This document shows positions 51,385 to 59,784 of a stretch of 64,000 nt of DNA, in pieces; position 1 is the first letter of the stretch, and every line of letters starts with the position of its first letter. Source of the DNA: JAAXVQ01 sp964604705 (GTDB lineage: Bacteria > Oederibacteriota > JAAXVQ01); contig CAZSAP010000006.1 in the NCBI GenBank assembly GCA_964604705.1, positions 1 through 64,000 on the forward strand, in the 5' to 3' direction. Under the pieces are notes generated by a model. That model saw only the letters and a list, made by a program, of their open reading frames with translations, had not been told where the DNA came from and did no database searches. A program made the position numbers and the translations under genes.

Positions 51385-51738
51385 CTAGTACACGGCCGAA
51401 CAGGGTTGCACCATGAGCTTGATGCCTTCTCCGGGAAATTCGCGGCGGATGGCCGCCACGCCCTCAGCCAAGGCGGCCTCACGCGCTTGGGGTGCCACAA
51501 ACATGAACGCCGCATTCACCCCCGGCCAAATGTCATCGTTCAAATGAGGTCCCGACCTCCCCGTGCCCAGGACTTCCGGCCAGAAGGTGTAGGCCGTGAT
51601 TTGGTGCTTGGTCATAAGGTCTTTGACATCGGGTTCCAAGGCGACATTGTAGACCAACCAGTACATTTGCCACTGTGACTTTACCGTCTTTTTTACTTTT
51701 TCCACGACAGCGGTTTTGCGTATCTTAGACCCTGGCAT
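51385..51738 (-). CDS. PII-like transporter-associated protein (PG0541-like)
   Basis: 117 residues, cytosolic. The pattern WLVYNVALEPDVKDLMTKHQITAYTFWPEVLGTGRSG, PHLNDDIWPGVNAAFMFVAP and a C-terminal FPGEGIKLMVQPC resembles the small PII-fold protein (PG0541 type) encoded with RND efflux pumps in other bacteria. PII folds usually sense nucleotides or metals. AAAGGAG precedes the ATG, and it starts 21 bases after the RND pump stop, as last gene of the efflux operon. The Lys-rich N-terminal 25 residues are extra compared with the pattern I remember. The assignment is by pattern and context. Confidence 0.72.
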   Translation of the reverse strand: MPGSKIRKTAVVEKVKKTVKSQWQMYWLVYNVALEPDVKDLMTKHQITAYTFWPEVLGTGRSGPHLNDDIWPGVNAAFMFVAPQAREAALAEGVAAIRREFPGEGIKLMVQPCSAVY

Positions 51739-51759
51739 GATGCACTCCTTTTAAAGTCT

Positions 51760-54700
51760 CTATTCCACCAGCTTGCGCTTGAATTTCTCCTCAATGATCG
51801 TGTACAGCGTAGGAATGATCACGAGCGTTAGCAACGTCGAAAGTCCCAAGCCGAAAATAACCGAGACCGCCATGGGGGCCTCAAACTCTCCGCCCTCACC
51901 CAGCCCCAAGGCCATGGGCAGCATACCCGCAATGGTCGTAAGCGAGGTCATGAGGATCGGACGAAGTCGGGTGCGCCCGGCTTCGACCACGGCTTCGCGC
52001 AGGGTTTTCCCCCGACGCCGCAAGATGGTGGTGTAATCCACCAAGAGAATCCCGTTGGAGACCACAATGCCCGCCATCATGATGATGCCCAAGAATGAAA
52101 CCACCGAAAGCGTATTGCCCGTCAAGAACAGACCCCAGATCACGCCCACCACACCCAGGGGTACGGTGAACATAATGATGAACGGATCAAGCAAGGATTC
52201 AAACTGGGCCACCATCACCATGTACACCAGCAACATAGCCAGCGCCAGTGCAAAGAGCAGGTTCTTGAAGGCATCGGTCATATCTTTAAACGTTCCGGTG
52301 ACCTCCACGTTGAACTCATCGGGCACAGTGATTTCGGAACGTATTTTACGACTGACTTCCGAGGCCACATCCCCCGGCGCCCGTCCCGCCACCTGGGCCG
52401 AAACCGTAATCAGGCGTTCTTGATTCTTGTGATCAATCACCGTCGGTCCCTCGGCCGAAATGACCTGGGCCACATTGCCCAGCGGGACCCGAACGCCTTG
52501 CGGGGAAACCACGAACAACCGATCCAAGTCCGCTAGGTTTTTGCGATCAACGTCTTGGTATTGCAGCAATACATTGTATTCCTTGCCTTTGAGCGGGTCT
52601 CGATAAATGGCCGTAATTTTTCCGGCCATGGCGGTCTCCACCACGCCGCCGATCTGGGCAATCGAGAGTCCCAGTTCCGCCGAACGCTGACGGTTGATCA
52701 CCACTTGGAGTTCCGGCAGCCCTTCCTCGCGGGAAATTTCCACATCGCGAACACCTTTGACCTTGTTCATCATGGTCCGGACACGTTCGGCCAGTTCTTT
52801 CCCCGCCACCAAGTCATGTCCGCGGATCTCCACCTGAATGGGGGCATTGCTCCCCATGTTCATGGACGACTGCATCTCGAAGCGAATTTCCGCCCCGGGA
52901 ATCCCTTCAAGCTTGGGGCGCAACGCTTCCACCACCTGTTCGGTGGTGCGGCCCCGGTCTTTCCGTTTCACCAAGCGTATTTGGATGATTCCCGCATGCG
53001 GACCGCTGATGCCGCCGAAGATGCTCGCCATGGCGCCCATGCCCTGATTCTCAATCCCAACGCGGGCCAAGACCGATTCGGCCTCCGGCACTTCCTTTTG
53101 AATGATGGTCTCCATCCGGTCCAAAACCTCGACCGAACGTTCGAGGCGCGAGCCAATGGGCAGCCTTAGTTTAATGTTAAATTCACCGGAATCGGAATTG
53201 GGAATAAATTCCATGCCGGTAAACGGAACCAAAACCAAGCTTAGCACGCCGGCAATCACGGTGGTCCAAATCACCCGTCGCCGATGCACCAGGACCCAAT
53301 TCAAGACCGACTGATACCAATCCGCGAATTGTTCATAGTAGTAGTTAAAACGCGCAATAAACCGCGCCAGCCACCCTTGCTTGGCGGCGACCTGCTTTGG
53401 ATCCTCGACCTTGAGAAATTTCGAGGTTAAAACCGGGATCAGCATCAAGGCCACAAAAAAAGAGGCCAGCAAGGAAAACGAGACCGTGTAGGCCATGGGC
53501 TTAAAAATCACCCCGGCCAGACCCGTGGTGAAAAAAATCGGCACAAACACAATGATGGTGGTGATCGTCGCGGCAATAACCGCATTGCCAACTTCAATGG
53601 CCCCGAGCAGCGAGGCCTCGCGCGGACGTTCCCCGGCTTGCATATGGCGATAGATGTTTTCCAAGACCACGATCGCATCGTCCACCAGGCGGCCAATCCC
53701 CAGGGCGAGGCCGCCCATGGTGGCCATATTGAGCGTGAGTTTTCCAAAGTACAGCAAGGCAAACGTGGCTATGACCGAAATAGGAATCGCCAACGAGATA
53801 ATGAACGTGCTCCGCCAATTCCCTAAAAAGAGCAGGATGAAAAAGACGGCGAGGATCGCGCCTTCCACCGCGGCATTTTTAACATTGTTGATGGAGCTCC
53901 CTATGAACTCCGACTGATCCATGATCTTGACAACCTCAACCCCGGGGGGCAAGTCCGGACGAAGCTTCTCAAGTTCCTTCCGGACCTTGCCGGCCAACTC
54001 CACGGTGTTGGCCGAGGATTCCTTCTGGATTTGCAAGAGCACCCCGGCTTTTCCGTTAATGCGCACCACCGAGGTGGTTTCCTGAAAATCGTCTTTAACC
54101 TCGGCAATGTCGCGCAGGCGGATCGGTACGCCGCGTTGGTTGCCGATGACGGTTTGGCCGATATCCTCTACGGTCTTGAACTGTCCGATCACGCGGACAA
54201 TGTAATCCTTGTCCCCGGTTTTAATGTGCCCGCCCGGCGAATTCAAATTGGCCGCGGCCAGCATGCTCATCACCTGCTGGATGGAGAGCCCGCGCCCTTC
54301 CAGGGCATTGCGGTTGATGTGCACTTGAATCTCGCGCTGGAGCCCGCCCGTGACCGTGGACATGGCCACGCCTTCAATGCGTTCCACGCGCTTGCCGATC
54401 GTATCCTCGGCCACGGTGCGCAGCTCATCCAACCCTTGGTTTTTACCCGAGACGCCCATAAACATGATGGGCATCATGGAGGGATCAAACTTGATGATCA
54501 TGGGTTTGTCCACCCCGTCGGGCAGATACTTGCTGACCAGATCGATCTTTTCCCGCATGTCTTGGGCCGCCGCGCTCATGTCCGTGCCCCATTCAAACTC
54601 GAGCATCACCACGGACATTTCCTGCAGCGATTTCGAGGAGACGTTCTTGACGGCCGTGACCGTGGCCAGGATTTTTTCCAACGGTTCCGTGACCATGCTC

Positions 54701-54879
54701 TCGATTTCTTGGGGACCCACGCCGCTGTAGCTGGTCACCACCACGACCATGGGAAAATCCATTTCCGGAAAAAGATCCACCTTGAGATTTTGGAGCGAGA
54801 TCAGTCCCAGGACGATCACTCCAACAAAAATCATAAACACCATGAGCGGGCGTTTGATGGCAAAGCGGGAAAGAAACAT
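51760..54879 (-). CDS. RND efflux pump inner-membrane transporter (HAE1/AcrB family)
   Basis: 1039 residues, the normal size for an AcrB-type proton-driven pump. Landmarks are MFLSRFAIKRPLMVFMIFVGVIVLGLISL at the N-terminus, the first porter domain (QNLKVDLFPEMDFPMVVV), the TM4 proton-relay pair in LGIGRLVDDAIVVLENIYRHM, the GPHAGIIQIRL stretch in the second porter region, and LLVDYTTILRRRGKTLREAVVEAGRTRLRPILMTSLTTIAGMLPMAL near the C-terminus. The HAE1 branch (two adjacent Asp in TM4) handles amphiphilic drugs and not metals. It forms one operon with the marR, tolC-like and hlyD-like genes upstream. Substrates are unknown. Confidence 0.95.
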   Translation of the reverse strand: MFLSRFAIKRPLMVFMIFVGVIVLGLISLQNLKVDLFPEMDFPMVVVVTSYSGVGPQEIESMVTEPLEKILATVTAVKNVSSKSLQEMSVVMLEFEWGTDMSAAAQDMREKIDLVSKYLPDGVDKPMIIKFDPSMMPIMFMGVSGKNQGLDELRTVAEDTIGKRVERIEGVAMSTVTGGLQREIQVHINRNALEGRGLSIQQVMSMLAAANLNSPGGHIKTGDKDYIVRVIGQFKTVEDIGQTVIGNQRGVPIRLRDIAEVKDDFQETTSVVRINGKAGVLLQIQKESSANTVELAGKVRKELEKLRPDLPPGVEVVKIMDQSEFIGSSINNVKNAAVEGAILAVFFILLFLGNWRSTFIISLAIPISVIATFALLYFGKLTLNMATMGGLALGIGRLVDDAIVVLENIYRHMQAGERPREASLLGAIEVGNAVIAATITTIIVFVPIFFTTGLAGVIFKPMAYTVSFSLLASFFVALMLIPVLTSKFLKVEDPKQVAAKQGWLARFIARFNYYYEQFADWYQSVLNWVLVHRRRVIWTTVIAGVLSLVLVPFTGMEFIPNSDSGEFNIKLRLPIGSRLERSVEVLDRMETIIQKEVPEAESVLARVGIENQGMGAMASIFGGISGPHAGIIQIRLVKRKDRGRTTEQVVEALRPKLEGIPGAEIRFEMQSSMNMGSNAPIQVEIRGHDLVAGKELAERVRTMMNKVKGVRDVEISREEGLPELQVVINRQRSAELGLSIAQIGGVVETAMAGKITAIYRDPLKGKEYNVLLQYQDVDRKNLADLDRLFVVSPQGVRVPLGNVAQVISAEGPTVIDHKNQERLITVSAQVAGRAPGDVASEVSRKIRSEITVPDEFNVEVTGTFKDMTDAFKNLLFALALAMLLVYMVMVAQFESLLDPFIIMFTVPLGVVGVIWGLFLTGNTLSVVSFLGIIMMAGIVVSNGILLVDYTTILRRRGKTLREAVVEAGRTRLRPILMTSLTTIAGMLPMALGLGEGGEFEAPMAVSVIFGLGLSTLLTLVIIPTLYTIIEEKFKRKLVE

Positions 54880-54890
54880 AGCCGTGCTCC

Positions 54891-55799
54891 CTATTCCACA
54901 ATTTTAACCGAGGAAGACTCGGTCAGACGCGACTGCCCTTGGACCACCACTTGATCCTGCGGGCTCACACCCGCAAGGATTTCCAGCCGGTCACCCTGCA
55001 CCCAACCGGTTTGCACATCCTGGCGATGGACCTTGCCGCCTTGCACCACGTAGACAAAGCGCAAGCGGTTTTGCTTGAGCACCGCATCGCGCGGAATCAG
55101 CAGGCCTTTTTCCTTTTGGGCCACGATGATATGCACATCCGCCAGCATGCCGGACTTGAGCTTGCCACCGCTCTTTTGGAGCGTAATCTTCACCAACGCC
55201 GTGCGCGAGAGCGGATCGAGCACCGGGGCGACTCGGGTCACACTGCCCAAAAAGGTCTCCTCCGGAAAGGAGGTCACATTCACCTTGACCTTCTGGCCCA
55301 CGGCCACTTTCCCGATTTCCCGCTCGATCACATGCACATTGATCTCCAGCTGCCGGGGATCCACCACGCGCGCCACCGGTGTGCCGGGCATGCCCATGCC
55401 CCCAGAGACGGCCTCGCCAATGTCGACCAGGTGCTGCGCCACCTGCCCGTTGATCGGCGACTTGACCGGTGAGAGCGAATATTGCAACCCGACTTCGTCC
55501 CGTTCAATCCAGGCAATAACCTCGTCTTTATTGACCCATTCCCCTTCGGTCCGCTCGTACCGGGCCAAACGCCCGGGAACTTTGGAATACGCATTGGCTT
55601 CTTCTTTGCCGCTGATGCTGCCGGACAGCTCGAGCGCATCCTCCACCGGCCCCACCACCGGCGACATCACGCGAACCGCAATCGGCAGTTCGGCCAAATC
55701 CGCTTTCCCACTGGTGATTTTGCCCACGATGCGAAACACCACCAACAGCACCAGCAAGCCCACCCCACTCCAGATGATCCACTTTGTTTTCTTTTTCAT
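54891..55799 (-). CDS. RND periplasmic adaptor (HlyD/MFP family)
   Basis: 302 residues with an N-terminal membrane anchor (KWIIWSGVGLLVLLVVFRIVG). A biotinyl-lipoyl-like hairpin follows: LSGSISGKEEANAYSKVPGRLARY, EVIAWIERDE, and SPVKSPINGQVAQHLVDIGEAVSGG. The beta-barrel domain has VGQKVKVNVTSFPEETFLGSVTRVAPVLDPLSRTALVKITL, and the C-terminal membrane-proximal domain has LLIPRDAVLKQ and VVVQGQSRLTE. The alpha-hairpin is nearly absent, which makes it a short adaptor. AAAGGAG sets the ATG at 55799. It sits between the TolC-like and pump genes with spacings of 10-15 bases. Confidence 0.93.
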   Translation of the reverse strand: MKKKTKWIIWSGVGLLVLLVVFRIVGKITSGKADLAELPIAVRVMSPVVGPVEDALELSGSISGKEEANAYSKVPGRLARYERTEGEWVNKDEVIAWIERDEVGLQYSLSPVKSPINGQVAQHLVDIGEAVSGGMGMPGTPVARVVDPRQLEINVHVIEREIGKVAVGQKVKVNVTSFPEETFLGSVTRVAPVLDPLSRTALVKITLQKSGGKLKSGMLADVHIIVAQKEKGLLIPRDAVLKQNRLRFVYVVQGGKVHRQDVQTGWVQGDRLEILAGVSPQDQVVVQGQSRLTESSSVKIVE

Positions 55800-55813
55800 C
55801 ACCGACTCCTTTG

Positions 55814-57262
55814 CTATTTCAACGCTTCGCCCGCGGCTTTGCGCAATTTGACCTGGGTCAACAAGCACTCGTACTGGGTCTGCAGAAGATTCATTTTCGC
55901 TTGGTTAAGGGCCAGTTGGGCATCCATGACATCCAAGTTGGTCATCATGCCCCCGGCGTATTGCTGCACGGCGATGGAATACCCTTTTTCCGCTTGCTCC
56001 ACGGTTTTTCGCCCCGCCGCCAGAGAATCCTGGGCCGCCTGCAAGGTCAAATACAACGCTTCCACCTCGAGGCGGATACCGTCGTTCATGGCCTTCTCAC
56101 CCAGACGCGCCTGGTCGGCTTTCGCGGCTGCTTCCACGGCTTTGGGAATCACGGCCAAGTTGTCCCAAAGCGGCCAGGAGAGCCCGAGGCTCACTTCCCA
56201 CGAATGGCGCAGATTGCCGCCCTCGGGTGGAAAATCCTTATCCAAGGTATCGTAGTAGGTCCACGTCCCAGCCAACGCCACGATGGGCATATTGCTCTTC
56301 AGGGCCAAGGTATGGGCGATGTCGGCCATCTTTACGGTGCGGGTCATGTTGGCCAGATCCCAGCGTTGCGCCAAGGCCTGGGCTTGGAGCGTACTTAGGT
56401 CCGGCATGGGTGCAGGGCTGACGGCCAGGACATCGACCGCGTCTACGGATTGTTCCGCATCCAACCCCAGGGTCAGGGCCAGTTTTTTACGCGACAAGCG
56501 CAACAGATTCTGGGCTTTGGCCAACTGGGGTTTCAAATTGGCGGCTTGAACTTCCGAACGCAATACATCGTAGTTGGAGACCGAGCCCTCCCGGTACTTG
56601 GCCTTGACCACGGCCACGTGTTCCTCGGTCTGGTGCAGGCCTTCGGCCATCACCCGGGCCATCTCGCCTGCCACCAAGAGACTGTAATACGCCTCGGCCA
56701 CATCCACGTACAATTGACTCGCGGCTTCGTCGCGCGCCGACTTGGCTTGGGCGTAGTTCAAGGAGGCCAGTTCCAGTCCATTGACCAGTTTGAAGCCCGT
56801 AAAAAGCGGTTGGCTGACACTCAAACGCCCGGAATAATAGTTGGTGGCCATTTCCATTTCCATGGGCGTAGAGCCCATGGACGAAAAGGCGCTCCCGAAA
56901 TCCATGACCGTAACCATGGGTTTGTTTTCCAAAACATATTGAAACTGCAGATTGGCCGAAGGCCCAAACGCCAGCATGGCCTGCCACCAGGCGGCACTGG
57001 CTGCGGTCTCGGCCTTTTGGGTGATCTGATAGGTCCGGTTGCCTGAAGCCGCCGTGGCCAGGGCCTCTTGAAACGTAAGCGGGCGGACCGAGGCGGTCAG
57101 GGTATTGGTCAGACTTCCCGCCGTAAGGGTAGTAGCCGACGCCGCCGCGAGACTGGAAACACCGGCGGCAGGCACGCTCGCCGCACTCGCAGTGGCAGCC
57201 TGAGCCTGACCCAGCCCTAAAATCAACCCACTCACTAATAAAGTCACAAAAAAGCGTCGCAC
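55814..57262 (-). CDS. TolC-family outer-membrane efflux protein
   Basis: 482 residues. The signal peptide ends near AQAA, and an Ala/Ser/Thr-rich stretch (about 22-60) precedes the channel domain. Two structural repeats of the OEP family are visible: PLTFQEALATAASGNRTYQITQ with the long helix to ANLKPQLAKAQNLLRLSRKKLALTLGLD, and DLSTLQAQALAQRWDLANMTRTVKMADIAHTLALKSNMPIVALAGTWTYYD through MNDGIRLEVEALYLTLQAAQDSLAAGRKTVEQAEKGYSIAVQQYAGGMMTNLDVMDAQLALNQAK. It is the outer-membrane exit duct for the RND pump encoded next door. Confidence 0.92.
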   Translation of the reverse strand: MRRFFVTLLVSGLILGLGQAQAATASAASVPAAGVSSLAAASATTLTAGSLTNTLTASVRPLTFQEALATAASGNRTYQITQKAETAASAAWWQAMLAFGPSANLQFQYVLENKPMVTVMDFGSAFSSMGSTPMEMEMATNYYSGRLSVSQPLFTGFKLVNGLELASLNYAQAKSARDEAASQLYVDVAEAYYSLLVAGEMARVMAEGLHQTEEHVAVVKAKYREGSVSNYDVLRSEVQAANLKPQLAKAQNLLRLSRKKLALTLGLDAEQSVDAVDVLAVSPAPMPDLSTLQAQALAQRWDLANMTRTVKMADIAHTLALKSNMPIVALAGTWTYYDTLDKDFPPEGGNLRHSWEVSLGLSWPLWDNLAVIPKAVEAAAKADQARLGEKAMNDGIRLEVEALYLTLQAAQDSLAAGRKTVEQAEKGYSIAVQQYAGGMMTNLDVMDAQLALNQAKMNLLQTQYECLLTQVKLRKAAGEALK

Positions 57263-57287
57263 AACTGCCTCCTTATAAACGTATCCG

Positions 57288-57755
57288 TTACGCTGTACTT
57301 GATTCTTTGGTTTTCAGTAAAATCCGTTCGATCAATTGAAAGGCGCGGATGAACTCGGCTTGATCAGGCTCGTTCAGAGAGGCGAGCATAAGTTCAAAGA
57401 CCAGGCGCGCATCCCGATGCTTGGCCTTGAAGGCTTCTCTCCCTTTCGGCAGCACCTTGACGCGAATCACGCGGCGATCCGCGCTGTCGGGTTGGCGCTC
57501 AACCAAGTGCAGCCGGACCATTCGGGCTACGATCTCGGTCATGGTGGGCATGGTGACTTGTCCGACACGTGCCAATTCCCGCATGGACGTCGGTCCGTTT
57601 TCCACCAGGTAAAACAAAACCGTCATCTGCCCTTGGGTCAAATCCGGCTTCATGCTCAAGCGGGTATGGATCCGACCGTGCAGATTTTTGCCCAGTCGGA
57701 GCATGACGCTCATTAAGTAATCGGCCCGTTCCGCCACTCGGTTTTTAGGTTTCAT
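57288..57755 (-). CDS. MarR-family transcriptional regulator
   Basis: 155 residues with a winged helix-turn-helix: LTQGQMTVLFYLVENGPTSMRELARVGQVTMPTMTEIVARMVRLHLVERQPDSADRRVIRVKVLPKGREAF, including the DRR-x2-R-V wing motif of MarR proteins. The N- and C-terminal helices form the dimer. It is the first gene of the efflux operon, 25 bases before the TolC-like gene, directly behind a strong promoter. By family analogy it represses its own operon until an inducer binds. The ATG at 57755 has only a weak ribosome site. A TTG at 57785 is the other option. Confidence 0.93.
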   Translation of the reverse strand: MKPKNRVAERADYLMSVMLRLGKNLHGRIHTRLSMKPDLTQGQMTVLFYLVENGPTSMRELARVGQVTMPTMTEIVARMVRLHLVERQPDSADRRVIRVKVLPKGREAFKAKHRDARLVFELMLASLNEPDQAEFIRAFQLIERILLKTKESSTA

Positions 57756-57803
57756 TGCAGACCGCCCATTTACTTCGTCTCGCAAATAGTTCGTGTTCCG
57801 AAA

Positions 57804-57832
57804 TAATTACACGCCTTACCTAACTTTGTCAA
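57804..57832 (-). promoter_or_regulatory. Promoter of the marR-efflux operon
   Basis: Minus strand TTGACA (57832-57827), 17-base spacer, TAATTA (57809-57804). An inverted repeat CGTGT-N12-ACACG overlaps the -10 region and start point, a plausible MarR operator. Confidence 0.78.
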
Positions 57833-57972
57833 CGCCTTTCACATAACCTTCAGGTTCGGCAAGTAGCCTGGATTTTCTAAAGGATCTTTTACACCTACCG
57901 CCCCTTGCCCGGACTTTAACTGCCGTGGTATGATTGCGCGATATCATTTCCATCGTCGGGGGGGATACACGC

Positions 57973-58602
57973 ATGACCAAACAGAAAGCGAGCCCACTGA
58001 ACGCTTACTTTGCGTCCTTTCCCAAAGAGACCCGCACCCGGCTGGAAACACTCCGGCGGACCATTGCAACCCTGGCCCCTGAAGCCGAAGAAACCATTCG
58101 CTACGGCATGCCCACCTTCCGGCTGCACGACACGAACCTCGTGCATTTTGCGGCCTTCAAACAGCATATCGGGTTTTATCCCCTGCCCGCCACCATTGAA
58201 CGCTTTAAACCAAAATTGGTTCCCTTTATGTATTCCAAGGGCGCGATTCAATTCCCGTTGGACCGGCCGCTTCCCCTCACCCTGGTAAAAGCCCTGGTGC
58301 GTTTTCGCATTCAAGAAGTCGTAGCCCCCAAAACCACCGCCACCGCCAAAGGCAAAACACCCGCACCGCGGTCCCCGCGCCGCCCCAGACATTCCATGCC
58401 CGATTTTATTAAAGACGCGCTTTTAAAAACCAAGCTCATGGAACGTTATCAACTCCGCCCCCCCTACCAACAAAACGATTATATTGGTTGGATTACGCGC
58501 GGCATCCAGGCAACCACCCGCCAAAAACGCCTGGCTCAAATGCTTGACGAATTGAAAAAAGGCAATGTCTACATGAAGATGCGCTGGCACGCCAAACACT
58601 AA
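57973..58602 (+). CDS. DUF1801 / YdeI-type two-domain protein
   Basis: 209 residues, cytosolic. The N-terminal half is a DUF1801 (YdhG-like) domain: SPLNAYFASFPKETRTRLETLRRTIATLAPEAEETIRYGMPTFRLH, LVHFAAFKQHIGFYPLP, SKGAIQFPLDRPLP. A basic linker (about 118-145) joins it to a C-terminal YdeI/OmdA-like segment: RPPYQQNDYIGWITRGIQATTRQKRLAQMLDELKKGNVYMKMRWH. Both domains are known, sometimes together, in bacterial proteins of uncertain role. Proposals include iron handling for DUF1801. The ATG 57973 follows GGGGGGA. It is divergent from the marR promoter region. Confidence 0.85.
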   Translation: MTKQKASPLNAYFASFPKETRTRLETLRRTIATLAPEAEETIRYGMPTFRLHDTNLVHFAAFKQHIGFYPLPATIERFKPKLVPFMYSKGAIQFPLDRPLPLTLVKALVRFRIQEVVAPKTTATAKGKTPAPRSPRRPRHSMPDFIKDALLKTKLMERYQLRPPYQQNDYIGWITRGIQATTRQKRLAQMLDELKKGNVYMKMRWHAKH

Positions 58603-58665
58603 CCGGCGCTTACCCATCTCAGCTGAACCGCCTCCCCAAGCCCCAATCCTCTGTTCGAGGAGGTG

Positions 58666-59784
58666 CTAGGTTTTCCAATCCACATCCATGTGACCTCGGA
58701 TCGCAAGCTCAAGCCAGAATCCCAGACTGATTAAAATCCATATTGGGGTATAAATAAAATAATAGACAATGAATGGCCAGGACTTGAATCGAAAGTGCAG
58801 GAAGCGTGCGAACCCATAGTGGAGGCCAAGGGAAATAACAAAGGCCGCCGTAAGCGGTAAAAACCCCAGGGCAATCCACTGTTTAAAATGAAGAAACGAG
58901 AGAACTCCACCCAGCGCACCGCCAGCTTCCTGTTGCGTAAATACCAGCAACGACGCTTGCCAAGCGGCTAAGGGACCCAGTTGCATGACCAGAAAACAGA
59001 GCGGAATCAATAAAAAAGGCAGCGTAAAGATAAAAAAGGAAAGCAAGAGACTGGGAGATTGCAGAGCGTGTACGGCCACCCCGGACAAGTTTTCTTTCAA
59101 CCAGTAGATATTATTGGTAGCCCAACGCCGACGTTGATGGAACCATGCCCCCAAGGTAAGTGGCACCTCTGTTTTCACTTGGAGTGCCGGATCAAACCCA
59201 AAGCGCGCCCATTGATGAAAGGCCCGGGCCGCGAAATCGGAGTCTTCGTCAATCACGCGCCGGAAACCGCCCAGCCGGAGGAACCAACTTCTACGTACGG
59301 CAAACGCCGAACCGTTCATCCCCGGGCAGTGACCTGCCAAATGCGTAAAAAGCCAAGCCATAATGGCGTTGTCAAGAAACTCAAACGCCACCAAATCCGA
59401 GAGCCAGTTGGAGGTCGTGGCTTGTTTCGGAAGCTCCAGCAGATCACACGACGCCATGCTGTGAACCAAACGTTCCAACAAGTCCGGGCGATCGCTAAAT
59501 TTCAAATCATTGTCCAGAAAAACGAGGGTTTCTGCCGTGACCGACGGCACCACCCGGTTGAGGGTTGCGGCTTTTCCACGCGCCTCTCCGTCAACATCTA
59601 CCCGGACACGCCCGCGAAAAGGCTCCAACGCAGTGGCAATCTCTGTTGTCAGTGGACCGTCCACCGCGACGATGATTTGCTTGTGCGGGTAAGGATCCTT
59701 TAGCAATCGGTCCAGCATTTTGGAGATCCCCTTGGGTTCCTTAAATACGGGGATGATGATGGCAATCTGCATACTTTCACTCAT
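58666..59784 (-). CDS. Membrane GT2 glycosyltransferase
   Basis: 372 residues. A GT2 catalytic domain begins IAIIIPVFKEPKGISKMLDRLLKD, with VAVDGPL and then VFLDNDLKF (metal-binding DxD-like), RVIDEDSDFAARAF (acceptor/ED-type motif) and WFHQRRRWATNN (Q-x-x-R-W motif of processive enzymes). Four to five C-terminal membrane segments follow (LLSFFIFTLPFLLIPLCFLVMQL and later), giving a cellulose- or hyaluronan-synthase-like topology. It would transfer sugars to a growing glycan at the inner membrane. Its ATG overlaps the stop of the GH1 gene (ATGA), implying coupled translation. The sugar and product are unknown. Confidence 0.88.
   Translation of the reverse strand: MSESMQIAIIIPVFKEPKGISKMLDRLLKDPYPHKQIIVAVDGPLTTEIATALEPFRGRVRVDVDGEARGKAATLNRVVPSVTAETLVFLDNDLKFSDRPDLLERLVHSMASCDLLELPKQATTSNWLSDLVAFEFLDNAIMAWLFTHLAGHCPGMNGSAFAVRRSWFLRLGGFRRVIDEDSDFAARAFHQWARFGFDPALQVKTEVPLTLGAWFHQRRRWATNNIYWLKENLSGVAVHALQSPSLLLSFFIFTLPFLLIPLCFLVMQLGPLAAWQASLLVFTQQEAGGALGGVLSFLHFKQWIALGFLPLTAAFVISLGLHYGFARFLHFRFKSWPFIVYYFIYTPIWILISLGFWLELAIRGHMDVDWKT

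Noticed and set aside
57916..58392. 158-codon minus-strand frame
   Set aside because: Shadow of the DUF1801 gene, which has recognisable domains on the plus strand.
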